A stretch of DNA of 64,000 nt from Amycolatopsis dendrobii (GTDB lineage: Bacteria; Actinomycetota; Actinomycetes; Mycobacteriales; Pseudonocardiaceae), in the NCBI RefSeq assembly GCF_014145675.1, contig NZ_JACGZW010000001.1, positions 682,001 through 746,000 on the forward strand, given 5' to 3'. The position numbers and the translations under genes were made by a program. The notes under the pieces are model-generated. The model made no database searches and was not told the DNA's origin. It saw only the letters and a list, made by a program, of their open reading frames with translations. Numbering within the stretch: the stretch's first letter is position 1; the number at the start of each line of letters is the position of its first letter. Of the stretch, positions 14,960 through 23,810 are shown piece by piece.

Positions 14960-15940
14960 GTGCTGGACGTGCGGCTTTTCGACGCCGACCGGGCGAGCGA
15001 CGCGGACTGGGACGCACTGCACGAGCTGCAGTTTTCCGCCTACCGGCTGGATTTCCCGGAGCGTCCGCCGATGACGCGGGAGGAGACGATCTCCGGCGTG
15101 CGCGCGCCGCAGATCCAGGCGGGCGAGCAGCTGGTGTGGACCGCCCACCGGGACGACCGGCTCGTCGCCAGGGCGATCGCGACCCTGCCCGCCGACGGGA
15201 ACGAACACCTCGCACTCGTGCGGCTCCACGTCCACCCGGACGTGCGGCGCCAAGGCATCGGGACGGAGCTGCTGCACACGTTGGAGCCGAAGCTGCGGGC
15301 ACTCGGGCGGACGCGGGTGGAGGCGTGGAACCTCGCCCTCGGCGGCCCGGGCGAGCGCTGGGCTCAAGATCTCGGGTTCCGGATCGTGCACTCGGCGGTC
15401 CTGCAGATCATGGAGCTGAGCGAGGCCGACCGCGCGCGGTGGGACGTCGCGCCGCCTCCCGGATACCGGCTGATGCGGTGGGCCGGCGCTGCTCCGGAGC
15501 CGCTCGTCTCCGAGTACGCGAAGGCTCGCGCGGCTATTGGCGACGCACCGTTGGGCGAGTCCGAGTTCGGCGCGCCGGATTGGTCGGCGGACCGGGTCCG
15601 GCGGATCGAAGCCTCGTATCGCGAGCGGGGCATCGAGCACCGGACGGTGGCAGCGGTTTCTTCCGGGGGCGAGGTGGTCGGCCTGACGGAGATGGAATCG
15701 CGGCCGCTGCTGCCGGATAGGTTGCACCAGGGCGACACCGCGGTGCTCGCCGCGCATCGCGGGCACGGTCTCGGACTGGCGATGAAGTCGGCGATGCTGC
15801 GGTGGTTCACAGCGGACCGACCTGGCGTGGCGCAAGTCTGGACCGCCACGGGTGCGGGAAACACGCACATGATCGCGGTCAACCACCGGCTGGGGTTCGC
15901 GACGGTGCAGGCGGGCAGCGTGGTGAGCCGGGAGTTGTGA
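14960..15940 (+). CDS. tandem GNAT-domain N-acetyltransferase
   Basis: A 326-residue protein with two GNAT folds. The first has LVRLHVHPDVRRQGIGTELL near residue 92 with the acetyl-CoA R-x-x-G-x-G/A loop; the second has VLAAHRGHGLGLAMKSAML near residue 262. The layout resembles mycothiol synthase and other tandem GNATs. GTG start with AGGGGGG upstream, 38 bp after the P450 stop and on the same strand, so probably co-transcribed. Known biarylitides from Planomonospora are N-acetylated, so this enzyme could cap the cross-linked peptide, although bytAO alone gave acetylated product in a Streptomyces host. Confidence 0.85.
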   Translation: MLDVRLFDADRASDADWDALHELQFSAYRLDFPERPPMTREETISGVRAPQIQAGEQLVWTAHRDDRLVARAIATLPADGNEHLALVRLHVHPDVRRQGIGTELLHTLEPKLRALGRTRVEAWNLALGGPGERWAQDLGFRIVHSAVLQIMELSEADRARWDVAPPPGYRLMRWAGAAPEPLVSEYAKARAAIGDAPLGESEFGAPDWSADRVRRIEASYRERGIEHRTVAAVSSGGEVVGLTEMESRPLLPDRLHQGDTAVLAAHRGHGLGLAMKSAMLRWFTADRPGVAQVWTATGAGNTHMIAVNHRLGFATVQAGSVVSREL

Positions 15941-15944
15941 GGAT

Positions 15945-16445
15945 TCATCGCCACGAGGAAAACGGGGACGCGTCGGCCAGCGGCGAGCGCGCGGTCTCCA
16001 GCGAACTGCTGAACGCGGACATCAACCGGAGGATCATCTCTTCCAGGCTGGCGGCGCCGGCGATCTCGACGGCGGGATCCGGAGTCCAGGAAGTCCTGGA
16101 CGTGCAGGTGAGCCGCAGTCGCTCCCCGCACGGGCTGAAGTGCACGGTCCGCTCGATGCCCTGGCCGTAGAAGCCGATCTGGCCGTCGCGGCGGGCGCGC
16201 AGGTCTCGCAGCAGTCGGGGAAGCTGTTCGACCAGGGTCGACAGGTCATAGGCGACGTCCACCGGCCAGCTCCCGCCGAAACCGCGGACGGTGAACGCGC
16301 AATCCGTCGCGGCGAGGACCTGGCAGGCCTCGATGACCAGGGCGTCGAAGCCGGGATCGCCGTCCGGCGCCGGCGCGACCCTGCCAGGTGCGCGCGTGGC
16401 GGGCCGCAGAGAGAAGGCAAAGCCTCGCAGCCCGCTCTGAGCCAT
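15945..16445 (-). CDS. hypothetical protein
   Basis: A 166-residue soluble protein I do not recognise. It starts MAQSGLRGFAF at ATG 16445 with GGGGGA upstream; a longer in-frame start has no better support. Visible features are an acidic helix (DLSTLVEQLPRLLRDL), a GFYGQGIERTVHF strand and a Ser-rich C-terminus. The layout recalls small actinobacterial immunity- or effector-type proteins, but no motif decides this. It is convergent with the acetyltransferase gene with 4 bases between the stops. Confidence 0.65.
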   Translation of the reverse strand: MAQSGLRGFAFSLRPATRAPGRVAPAPDGDPGFDALVIEACQVLAATDCAFTVRGFGGSWPVDVAYDLSTLVEQLPRLLRDLRARRDGQIGFYGQGIERTVHFSPCGERLRLTCTSRTSWTPDPAVEIAGAASLEEMILRLMSAFSSSLETARSPLADASPFSSWR

Positions 16446-16608
16446 CAGTGTCCCCCGTGTTTCCGACGCCGTGCCGGCTGATCCTGGCACGGCAGTTCCC
16501 CCGCTCCGGAGTCCCCGGATCGGCTGATCGCCGAGTTCGCCGCCGGGACCTGGGCGTTTCGCTCGCTACGCTGATCCGCGGTCCGGACGGCTTGGCGAGG
16601 GGCGAAGC

Positions 16609-17247
16609 ATGGCGGAGCGCGGTTCGGACGCGAAAACCTTCGGCGAACGCCTGCGCGAACTGCGCGGGCCGATAACCCAGCACGCGCTCGCCCGGCGTTC
16701 GGCGATCGGCTCCGAGGCGCTGACCAGGCAGCGCGTCTCCTACCTCGAGAACGGCCAGGTGCCGACCGCCGGTCAGCTTCGCTGCTACCTGCGCGGGTGC
16801 GACCGGGCGGACCTGTTCGACGAACTCGACGCGGTCCGCAAGCGGCTGTGCGAGTCCGGTCCGGCGTCGGGGGAACCGGCCGGGCCAGGACGCCGGTGGC
16901 AGTTCGCCGCGATCGGCGCCCTGGCCGCCGCGGTGCTGCTGGCTGCCGCGACCGCGACGTTCTGGGCGCTTGACCGTCCGTCCGCGACCGTCGCCGAGTG
17001 CGCGCCCGGCTTCGTGTGCTTCTGGAGCGAACCGGAATTCGGCGGGCACAAGATCACCCTCGACCCGGTCTGGGCCAGTGCGAACCACTGCGCCGCCCTG
17101 CCGTTCGAGGCCCGCTCGGAGATGAACAGCAGCAAAGAACGCCAGCTCGGCTTCCCCGCCCCGGACTGCACGGGATGGCACACCGTGCTCAACCACCTCG
17201 GCGGCACGGAACGCTCGACCTCCGTCCGGTCCTACCGGCACAGCTGA
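16609..17247 (+). CDS. membrane-anchored XRE protein with extracytoplasmic I36-like domain
   Basis: A 212-residue protein in three parts. Residues 8-75 are an XRE/Cro helix-turn-helix (FGERLRELRGPITQHALARR, RQRVSYLENGQVPTAGQL). Residues about 97-118 are one transmembrane helix (FAAIGALAAAVLLAAATATF). The rest is an outside domain with paired Cys (CAPGFVCFWSEPEFGGHKI), similar to peptidase inhibitor family I36. Topology would put DNA binding inside and the I36 domain outside, a one-protein sensor. A small secreted protein follows 150 bp downstream. Confidence 0.8.
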   Translation: MAERGSDAKTFGERLRELRGPITQHALARRSAIGSEALTRQRVSYLENGQVPTAGQLRCYLRGCDRADLFDELDAVRKRLCESGPASGEPAGPGRRWQFAAIGALAAAVLLAAATATFWALDRPSATVAECAPGFVCFWSEPEFGGHKITLDPVWASANHCAALPFEARSEMNSSKERQLGFPAPDCTGWHTVLNHLGGTERSTSVRSYRHS

Positions 17248-17399
17248 CCGAGCCCGGGTTCCCCCAGCTCAGCGTGTCCGGCGCAGAACGGGACACGGCA
17301 GGACACCCGTCGATCTGGCCGCGCTCCCCGCCCCGGTGCTGTTCTCGATCGGCCACCACCCGTGGCGACCGGGGAAAGCCATCACCAGGGAGGAACACG

Positions 17400-17735
17400 A
17401 TGAGGATCTCGAAGACGCTGACCGCGGCCGCACTGACCCTCGCGGCCGCCGCCGCGACGATCAGCCCGGCGCTCGCCGCACCCGCGCTGGCCCCCTACCG
17501 CGTCACGCCGTGGCACGACGCGCGGGTCCGCCAGCTGCCGACCACCCACAGCCAGCAGGTCGACTACGTGACCGCCGACAACGGCTACGACGCCTACTGC
17601 TGGACCCACGGCGAGAACATCGAAGGCAACGACATCTGGGTCCGCCAGCTGGGCGACACCTACAAGCAGGGCTACGTGGCCGCCTACTACCTGAAGGGCG
17701 GAGTGACCGGCGGCGTCGGGACCCAGTGCGGCTGA
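17400..17735 (+). CDS. small secreted protein, SH3-like
   Basis: A 111-residue protein with a Sec signal peptide (MRISKTLTAAALTLAAAAA, cleavage near ALA-APA at residue 28). The mature part, VRQLPTTHSQQVDYV ... WVRQLGDTYKQGYVAAYYL, resembles bacterial SH3 domains and has two Cys that could pair. ATG with AGGGAGGA upstream. A strong hairpin follows. It may be a target or partner of the upstream membrane XRE protein, which is inferred from position only. Confidence 0.8.
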   Translation: MRISKTLTAAALTLAAAAATISPALAAPALAPYRVTPWHDARVRQLPTTHSQQVDYVTADNGYDAYCWTHGENIEGNDIWVRQLGDTYKQGYVAAYYLKGGVTGGVGTQCG

Positions 17736-17746
17736 CGTCTTCTCGA

Positions 17747-17779
17747 GGTGCCCCGCCTGGCTCGGACAGGCGGGGCACC
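17747..17779 (+). terminator. hairpin terminator
   Basis: Perfect 13-bp arms (17747-17759 and 17767-17779, GGTGCCCCGCCTG and complement) with a 7-nt loop, 11 bases after the stop of the secreted-protein gene. No U-tract. Confidence 0.85.
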
Positions 17780-17823
17780 GCTGCGGATCGCCGCCCTGAT
17801 CGTTCTCGAAGCCGCCTGTGGCA

Positions 17824-17933
17824 CAGTTATATGAATAATCTCAGTTATCCATATAGTTCTAGCTTCTCGCTCCTGTCTCCCGGTTTAAGTTATTCAAGTC
17901 TTACCTCGTGTTTCGGTATGTAAACCATAACTG
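17824..17933. repeat. AT-rich segment with repeated CAGTTAT
   Basis: About 110 bases that are clearly AT-rich within a G+C-rich genome. CAGTTAT occurs directly at 17824-17830 and 17842-17848, AGTTATT at 17888-17894, and the complement ATAACTG at 17927-17933. It lies just upstream of the coiled-coil gene. It could be an iteron-like binding array, an A+T-rich promoter, or foreign DNA; no replication gene is nearby. Confidence 0.5.
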
Positions 17934-17966
17934 TAGAGTGGGTGTCACCTGCGGAAAGGGGCACTG

Positions 17967-19037
17967 ATGGAGACGATGGGGCCGCCGATCCGGCGCGGAA
18001 GCCGCGAGGAACGCCGGGAGGCGACCGTGCGCGCGCTGGCCGCCGGGGACGAGGCGGGATGCGCGTACTGCGGCCGGCCGCTGCCGCCGATCCCCCGGCA
18101 AGGCGGGCGGCCGACGCCGTACTGCCCGGCCGATCCGGAGCGGTACGGAAGGTGGGGCGCGAAGGTCGTCACGTGCGCGATGCTCGACGAGCAGCGCGAG
18201 ATCTGGGTGACCGTCTACGGCCCCGACCAGCCGATGACCCAGCTCGACACCCGGGCGCTCGACGAGCAGCTCGGGTCGGCGTTGTCGGCGTTGGACCCGC
18301 TGCACGCGGAGCTGTCGGCGCTGCGCACGCACGTCACCGACCAGACCGCGGCCGCCCTCAAAGCGCGGGAAGAGGCCGAAGCCGCCCGCGACGAGGCGTT
18401 GGCGGAGGCCCGGGCGGCGAACGCGGAGCGCGCGCACGCGTTAGCCGAGGCGGAGGAAGCGCGTGCGGCCGAGGCAGCGGCCAGGAAACAGTCCGAAGTG
18501 GACCGGGAAGAGCGTGACGCTGCGCTCGCGAACGCCGCTGCGGCGCGGAAAGCGCAGGAAGCCGCGCTGGCGGTCCGTGATGAAGCCGCGAACAACCGGC
18601 AGCGTGCGCTCGAGCAGGCGGCAGGCGCGCATGACCGGGTCACGGCGTTGCAGCGCGAGATCTCCGCGTTGCGGGCGACGGCGGTCGAGGATCTGGAACA
18701 GGCGCGTCGTGTGGCGGCGGAAGCGCAGGAGGAACTTCGGGCAGCGCTGACCGGCGAGCACGAGACCCGGATGCGGGAGCAGGAGCAGCGGTTGCGCGAG
18801 CAGGCCGCGGAGGCGGACGAACGTGTGCGTGGCGTTCAGTCGGCGGCTGATCAGCGGGTCGCGGAGTCCGCTGCGCAGTTGAGCCAGGCGACCAAGGCGT
18901 ACGCCGAAACGCTGGCACCGCTGCATGCTGAGCTGGGGGAACTGCGTGCTCGTGTGAGTGCGCAGCAGGCGGAACTTGAGGAATTGCAGCGGCTTCGCGA
19001 GGCGGAGAAGGCGAAGGAACCGGAGGAAACCGAGTAG
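17967..19037 (+). CDS. coiled-coil protein with N-terminal zinc-binding motif
   Basis: A 356-residue protein. Residues about 30-55 hold CAYCGRPLPPIPRQ ... YCPADPERYG, a probable Cys-type zinc site. From about residue 95 to the end it is almost pure Ala/Glu/Arg heptad repeat (for example EEAEAARDEALAEARAANAE), a long coiled coil with a short kink near 215. The composition recalls KfrA-like DNA-binding stability proteins and other chromosome-organising proteins, but the N-terminus differs. GAAAGGGG precedes the ATG, and an AT-rich repeat array lies upstream. Function unknown. Confidence 0.75.
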   Translation: METMGPPIRRGSREERREATVRALAAGDEAGCAYCGRPLPPIPRQGGRPTPYCPADPERYGRWGAKVVTCAMLDEQREIWVTVYGPDQPMTQLDTRALDEQLGSALSALDPLHAELSALRTHVTDQTAAALKAREEAEAARDEALAEARAANAERAHALAEAEEARAAEAAARKQSEVDREERDAALANAAAARKAQEAALAVRDEAANNRQRALEQAAGAHDRVTALQREISALRATAVEDLEQARRVAAEAQEELRAALTGEHETRMREQEQRLREQAAEADERVRGVQSAADQRVAESAAQLSQATKAYAETLAPLHAELGELRARVSAQQAELEELQRLREAEKAKEPEETE

Positions 19038-19070
19038 CCGGGTGCGGTGGCAGCGGCCACCGCACCCGGC
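19037..19070 (+). terminator. hairpin terminator
   Basis: Perfect 14-bp arms (19037-19050 and 19057-19070) around a 6-nt loop, starting at the stop codon of the coiled-coil gene. No U-tract. Confidence 0.85.
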
Positions 19071-19220
19071 CGGGTTGTGGTTGAATACCTCCCGTCGCCG
19101 GGTTCGACCGGCTGACCGTCATCGCCCGCGGTGCTTTTCCTGGCCCGCGCAGGCGCAGCACCTCAGCGATCCCGGCCTCGCCAGGCCGTCCCCCGTCATG
19201 CCCGAGAACGGAGCAGAACC

Positions 19221-19709
19221 ATGCCCACCGAACGCATCACCAACGGCGCCGAACGAGCACTGCTCGAGAACACGCTCGACCGCAACCGCGAAGCACTGGC
19301 CGAGACCCTCCGCGGCCTGTCCGAGGCCGACGCCCGGCGACGGCTCGTCGCGTCGCTGTCGACGCCGATTTCCGTGGTCAAGCACGCCGCCGCGGCGGAA
19401 CGGATCTGGTTTCAACGGTTCTGGGCGGGGCTCGACGAGTCCGAATGCGACGGGTACTCGAAGCGAGACGTCGGCACCTTCGCCGTCGCCGACGACGAGA
19501 CCGTGGCCGACGTGATCGCCGAATACGAACGCGCCAGCCAGCGGTCAAGGGAGATCGCCGCGCGCTTCGAACTCGACGACACCAAGGAGTTCCCCGGCGA
19601 GGGCACCGTCAGCATGCGATGGACGCTGCTCGCGATGATCCAGGAATTCGCCCGGCACGCGGGACACGGGGACATCCTGCGCGAGCAGATCGACCAGCCG
19701 CTCCCCTGA
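19221..19709 (+). CDS. DinB / DUF664 family protein
   Basis: A 162-residue four-helix protein of the DinB-like (DUF664) group. The three usual metal-ligand positions are visible: His in VVKHAAAAERIWF near residue 55, and two His in EFARHAGHGDILREQ near residue 146. Members include metal-dependent thiol-S-transferases (mycothiol- or bacillithiol-linked), though this one's substrate is unknown. ATG 19221 with GGAG 8 bases upstream. Confidence 0.85.
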   Translation: MPTERITNGAERALLENTLDRNREALAETLRGLSEADARRRLVASLSTPISVVKHAAAAERIWFQRFWAGLDESECDGYSKRDVGTFAVADDETVADVIAEYERASQRSREIAARFELDDTKEFPGEGTVSMRWTLLAMIQEFARHAGHGDILREQIDQPLP

Positions 19710-19718
19710 CCTCGGCGG

Positions 19719-19913
19719 TCACTGGTGCTTGGCGAGGAAGGGAAGGAGCGCGTCGCGCCATCCGCCGAGCGCGAGGACGGGGCTCTCCAGTTTCCGTTGC
19801 GCCGCTTGCCGATTCCGCTCGGCGTCGACGAACATCGCCCGCCGGTCCGGCCGGTGAGCACCGTAGGCGAGCGGGACTCTGCGGGAATCAGAGTCCGGGA
19901 AGGCCGCCCTCAC
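19719..19913 (-). pseudogene. remnant of an alpha/beta hydrolase
   Basis: A 64-codon frame with a recognisable piece of an epoxide-hydrolase-type protein: an AYGAHRPDRRA-like helix, then a QRKLESPVLALGG segment that normally precedes the catalytic acid strand. Nothing of the N-terminal nucleophile region or C-terminal His region is present, and GGWRDALLPFLAKHQ fuses what look like distant parts. I read it as a deletion remnant; a short expressed ORF is possible but unlikely. Confidence 0.45.
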
Positions 19914-19931
19914 GACCCGCCGCCGCCCGGC

Positions 19932-20738
19932 TCACAGCTCGTCGAAGACCAAAGTGGACGAATCCACCGCCGCGCCGCCGCCGTCCGCGACCAGCACGTG
20001 GCCGGTGACCATGGACGCGTCGCCCGAGGCGAGGAACGCGCACACCGACGCGATCTCCTCCGGTTCCGCGGCACGGCGGAGCGGCACGTGCTTCGTGGTC
20101 AGCGCATATGCCTCGTCGAGCGTGATGCCCTCGCGCTTCGCCAGATAGGCCATCGCGCCCTCGCCGAGCGGGGTGCGGACCCAGCCTGGGCAGACCGCGT
20201 TCACTCGCACGCCCTTCGGCCCGTAGTCCCGCGCGAGCCACCGGGTGATGCCGATGATCCCCGCCTTGGCCGCCGTGTAGCCGACGGTTCCGGGCGGCCC
20301 CGCGATCAGCCCGGCCGTCGACGCGAACAGCACCAGTGAGCCTTGCCGCCGTTCCAGATGCGGCAGCACTTCCCCGGCCAGGTAGTACGAACCGTGCAGG
20401 TTGACGTCCAGCGCCCGCTGATACGCCTCGACGTGCTGAGGCCGCGCGGTGCCCGATACTGCCGCGCCCTGAGCCGCGATCACGGTGTCGAGCCCGCCCA
20501 GCCGCTCGACGGCCTGCTCCACCACGTCGTGGATCGCCGCGCGGTCGGTGCCGTCCGCGGGCAAGGCGACCGCGCCGAGTTCGTCCGCCAGCTCCGTGAG
20601 CCGTTCGGCGTTCAGGTCGGTGAGGGCGACTTTCGCGCCGTCCTCGACCAGCCGCCGCGCGGTGGCCGAGCCGACCCCGCCCGCCGCGCCGGTCACGAGA
20701 GCCAGTTCGGGCTTGCGCCGCCGCACCGGGTGGTTCAT
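19932..20738 (-). CDS. short-chain dehydrogenase/reductase (carboxylase operon 1)
   Basis: A 268-residue classical SDR. The NAD-binding loop is TGAAGGVGSATA at residues 15-26, and the active site is Ser in FASTAGLIAGPPG with YTAAK near residue 163. The usual NNAG is AAQG. It is closely similar over its length to the SDR at 34712, including the GDASMVTGHVLVADGGGAA tail. Its start overlaps the ligand-activating ligase stop by four bases. In this operon it could oxidise a secondary alcohol to the ketone that is then carboxylated (inference). Confidence 0.9.
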   Translation of the reverse strand: MNHPVRRRKPELALVTGAAGGVGSATARRLVEDGAKVALTDLNAERLTELADELGAVALPADGTDRAAIHDVVEQAVERLGGLDTVIAAQGAAVSGTARPQHVEAYQRALDVNLHGSYYLAGEVLPHLERRQGSLVLFASTAGLIAGPPGTVGYTAAKAGIIGITRWLARDYGPKGVRVNAVCPGWVRTPLGEGAMAYLAKREGITLDEAYALTTKHVPLRRAAEPEEIASVCAFLASGDASMVTGHVLVADGGGAAVDSSTLVFDEL

Positions 20739-22333
20739 CGGGTGCCTTCCTCTCCCGGCCGGGTGACCCCGGACTCCGTGGTGGTGCCGAGCTTTTCGTA
20801 CTTGTCGCGCAGGGTGAACTTGAGAATCTTCCCGGACGCGTTGCGCGGCAATTCCGGCTGCGCCACGAAATACCGGGGAACCTTGTAGGTCGCCAGGTTC
20901 TCCCGGCAATACGCCCGCAACTCCGCTTCGTCGAGCGCGGTCCCCTCGGCCAGCACCAGCACCGCGCAGCCGGCTTCGAGGTACTTCGGGTCCGGCACCG
21001 CGACAACGGCCGCGTCCAGCACCGCCGGATGCTGCGTCAGCACCCGTTCGATCTCGGCCGGGTACACGTTCTCCCCGCCGCTGCGGATCATGTCCTTCGC
21101 CCGGCCGGCGAGCACGAGGAAGCCGTCCGGGTTGACGAAGCCCAGGTCCCCGGTGCGGCACCAGCCGTCCACGAAGGTGTCCCGGTTCGCGTCCGGCCGG
21201 TTCCAGTACCCGCCGCATACCGAGGGGCCGCGGACCAGAATCTCGCCGACTTCGCCGGGCTCCGCCGGTTCGAGCCCGAGGCCGGCGACCCGGACCTCGG
21301 TGAGCGGCACCGGGCGGCCGACGCTTTTCGGCTGGGCGTCGAAGTCCGCGTCGTCCAGCGTCGTCGCGATCGCTCCGCCTTCGGTGAGGCCGTAGACCTG
21401 CGTCAGCCGCACCCACGGCAGCTTCCGCCGCACTTCTTCGACGACCCACGGCATCATCGTGTCGCCGCCGATGATGAAGTGCGTGACCGATTTCGGCAGC
21501 CGGTCTTCGATCCCGTCCACGCGCAGCAGGTCGTGCAGCATGAAGGAGAACAGCAGGCAGTCGGTCACCTGCTCGGTTTCGAGCACCTCCAGCAACCGGT
21601 CGACGGTGAAGTTGCCGGACCGCAGGCACACGACGGTGCCGTGCATCAGGAACGCCGGCGCGGTCACCGCCTCGAAGCCGCCCGCGTGGTAGAGCGGGCC
21701 CGGCACCAGCGCGACGGTCTCCGGCGAGAACCGCCAGCGCAGCGCCTGCGCGGTGGCCGTGCTGACCGTGTTGGCGTGCGTCCACACCGCGCCTTTGGGC
21801 AGGCCGGTCGTGCCCGAGGTGTAGAGCAGCGACATCGGGTCCGCATCGGTCACCTCCGGCGCGTCGGCCAGTGGTTCGCGGCCGAGCAGCACCTCGAACG
21901 GAAGCGCCCAATCCGGGATCGGATCGGCGGAATCCGGACGGACCACGAAGGTCTCGACCCCGGTTTCCGCGCGCACCGGCTCGACCCGGTCGAGCAGGCT
22001 GCTGTGCACGATCACCGCTTTGCTGCCCGAATCGGCGAGGATGAACTTCAGCTCGGCGGGCGCGAGCCGGAAGTTGAGCCGGACCGCGACGACGCCGAGC
22101 CGCATCGCGGCGAAGCACAGCGGCACGTACTCGGCGTCATTGAACAGCATCAGACCGAGCCGGTCGCCCTTGCCGAGGCCGAGTTCGCGCAACGCCGTCG
22201 CGTAGCGCAGCGATTTGTCCCGCAGCTCCGGATAGGTCAGCCGTTCGCGGCCGTCGAAGCTGACCGCGATCCGGTCGCCGCCGGGCGGCGGAAGCTGGTC
22301 GGCCACCGCGTCGAGCAGCCTGGTGAACGTCAT
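20735..22333 (-). CDS. AMP-forming acyl-CoA synthetase (carboxylase operon 1)
   Basis: A 532-residue ANL-family ligase that makes an acyl-CoA from a carboxylate, ATP and CoA. The phosphate loop is YTSGTTGLPKGAVWTH near residue 172, the adenine motif YGLTEGG near 312, GDLGF near 398 and the catalytic Lys in ASGKILKF near 510. In the carboxylase operon it would activate the carboxylation product, as benzoylacetate-CoA ligase does in acetophenone degradation. It lies between an aldehyde dehydrogenase and an SDR. Confidence 0.9.
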   Translation of the reverse strand: MTFTRLLDAVADQLPPPGGDRIAVSFDGRERLTYPELRDKSLRYATALRELGLGKGDRLGLMLFNDAEYVPLCFAAMRLGVVAVRLNFRLAPAELKFILADSGSKAVIVHSSLLDRVEPVRAETGVETFVVRPDSADPIPDWALPFEVLLGREPLADAPEVTDADPMSLLYTSGTTGLPKGAVWTHANTVSTATAQALRWRFSPETVALVPGPLYHAGGFEAVTAPAFLMHGTVVCLRSGNFTVDRLLEVLETEQVTDCLLFSFMLHDLLRVDGIEDRLPKSVTHFIIGGDTMMPWVVEEVRRKLPWVRLTQVYGLTEGGAIATTLDDADFDAQPKSVGRPVPLTEVRVAGLGLEPAEPGEVGEILVRGPSVCGGYWNRPDANRDTFVDGWCRTGDLGFVNPDGFLVLAGRAKDMIRSGGENVYPAEIERVLTQHPAVLDAAVVAVPDPKYLEAGCAVLVLAEGTALDEAELRAYCRENLATYKVPRYFVAQPELPRNASGKILKFTLRDKYEKLGTTTESGVTRPGEEGTR

Positions 22334-22349
22334 GGCCTGCCCTCCTGTC

Positions 22350-23810
22350 TCATACGCCCGGTCCGACGACGATCTGCTTCAGTTCGGTGAACTCGTGGAC
22401 GCCCTCCGGCCCCGACTCGCGACCCCATCCTGAGCCCTTCACCCCGCCGAACGGGGCGCTCACCGCGGGCCCGAAAGTGTTGATCGCGACCGAACCCGCG
22501 GAAATGGCGGACGCGGCCGCCAACGCGAGGTCCCGGTCGGTGGTGTAGACGCTCGCGGCGAGGCCGAAGCTCGTGTCGTTCGCCAGCCGCAGGCCGTCGG
22601 CGAAGTCCTCGTAGGCCTGTACGACGGTGACCGGGCCGAACACCTCGTTCTGGGCCAGATCCGCGTCCCGGGCGACGCCGGTGATCAGCGTCGGCTCGTA
22701 GTAGTAGCCCGCGGAGGAGCCTTCCGGCCGCTTGCCTCCGGTGACGACCTCTCCCCCGGCGGCGAGCGCGCGGTCCACGAAGCCCTCGGTCCGCCGCAAC
22801 GCGGCCGGGTTCACCACCGGACCGATCTGCGTCTCCCGGTCGAACGGGTCCCCGATCCGCATTCCCTGCCAAGCAGCGCGCAGCCGGTCGACCAGTTCAT
22901 CGTGGCGCTGCCGCGAAATCAGCACCCGCGACAGCGCGGCGCACACCTGCCCGGCGCCGCCGGTCGCTCCGGGCACCAGCGACTTCAGCACCCGGTCGAG
23001 CGGGGCGTCGTCGAGGATCAGCGCCGGGGACTTGCCGCCGAGTTCGAGGTGCGTGCGGGCGAACCGGTCCCGCGTCGACTCGATGATCTGCTGCGCGGCG
23101 ACCCGGCCGCCGGTCAGCGAAACGAGGTCGGCGCGCGGGTCCGCGGTCAGCTGCCGAGCCACCTCGACGTCGCTGCACAGGATGCTCAGCGCACCGGCCG
23201 GGAAGCCTGCCGTCGCGGCGGAGTCGGCGACCAGCCGCATGATCAGCTGTGACTCGGGCGCCGCCTTCACCACTACCGGGCAGCCCGCGAGCAACGCCGG
23301 GACGACCTTCGTGGCCATCGTGACCACCGGGCCGTTGTAGGCCAGGATCGCGACCACGACGCCAGCTGGTTCGCGCCGCACCACGACGTCGCCGAGCAGC
23401 GAACTGCGGTGGTCGTCGCGCAGCGCGTCCGCCGCGCACTCCAGAACGGAGTTCCACGCTCCGGCCGCGCCGTACTTGTGCAGCGTCGCGCTGTAGCGCA
23501 CCGGCATGCCCGCTTCCGCGGCCCAGACCGTGCCCAGCTCGGGGAACCGCGCCTCCAGTGCCGAGCAGAACCGTGCGCAGATCTCGACCCGCTGCTCGAC
23601 CGGCAGCCGTCCCCAGCCGGTGTCCGTCGCCGCCGCCAGGGCCGCGTCCGCTTCCTTCGCCGACGGCAGCGTCACCTCGGCGACGGTCTGTTCGGTCGAC
23701 GGGGAGACGACCTCGTAAGCGGGTCCGGTCGCCGGGAGCCATTCCCCGGCCACGTAGACCGAGCCGAGGTGCGGCACCGTGACTCCGGCGATCTCGATCT
23801 CGCGCATCAC
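22350..23810 (-). CDS. aldehyde dehydrogenase family protein
   Basis: A 486-residue NAD(P)-dependent aldehyde dehydrogenase. The catalytic Glu is in LELGGKSPALILDD near residue 256 and the nucleophile Cys in GAGQVCAALSR near 290. The usual FTGS cofactor turn reads SLTGGRVAAQ, an unusual variant. The start overlaps the EthD-like gene's stop (ATGATG at the junction gives two in-frame Met; I use the first). This gene has no counterpart in operon 2. Confidence 0.9.
   Translation of the reverse strand: MMREIEIAGVTVPHLGSVYVAGEWLPATGPAYEVVSPSTEQTVAEVTLPSAKEADAALAAATDTGWGRLPVEQRVEICARFCSALEARFPELGTVWAAEAGMPVRYSATLHKYGAAGAWNSVLECAADALRDDHRSSLLGDVVVRREPAGVVVAILAYNGPVVTMATKVVPALLAGCPVVVKAAPESQLIMRLVADSAATAGFPAGALSILCSDVEVARQLTADPRADLVSLTGGRVAAQQIIESTRDRFARTHLELGGKSPALILDDAPLDRVLKSLVPGATGGAGQVCAALSRVLISRQRHDELVDRLRAAWQGMRIGDPFDRETQIGPVVNPAALRRTEGFVDRALAAGGEVVTGGKRPEGSSAGYYYEPTLITGVARDADLAQNEVFGPVTVVQAYEDFADGLRLANDTSFGLAASVYTTDRDLALAAASAISAGSVAINTFGPAVSAPFGGVKGSGWGRESGPEGVHEFTELKQIVVGPGV

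Noticed and set aside
13217..15940. 907-codon plus-strand open frame through the SARP/P450 region
   Set aside because: Only the last 326 codons (tandem GNAT) are real; the upstream part is out of frame with the P450 and low-complexity Arg/Pro/Ala.
17824..17933. Plasmid replication origin
   Set aside because: Iteron-like repeats are present but no Rep, relaxase or partition ATPase gene is nearby.
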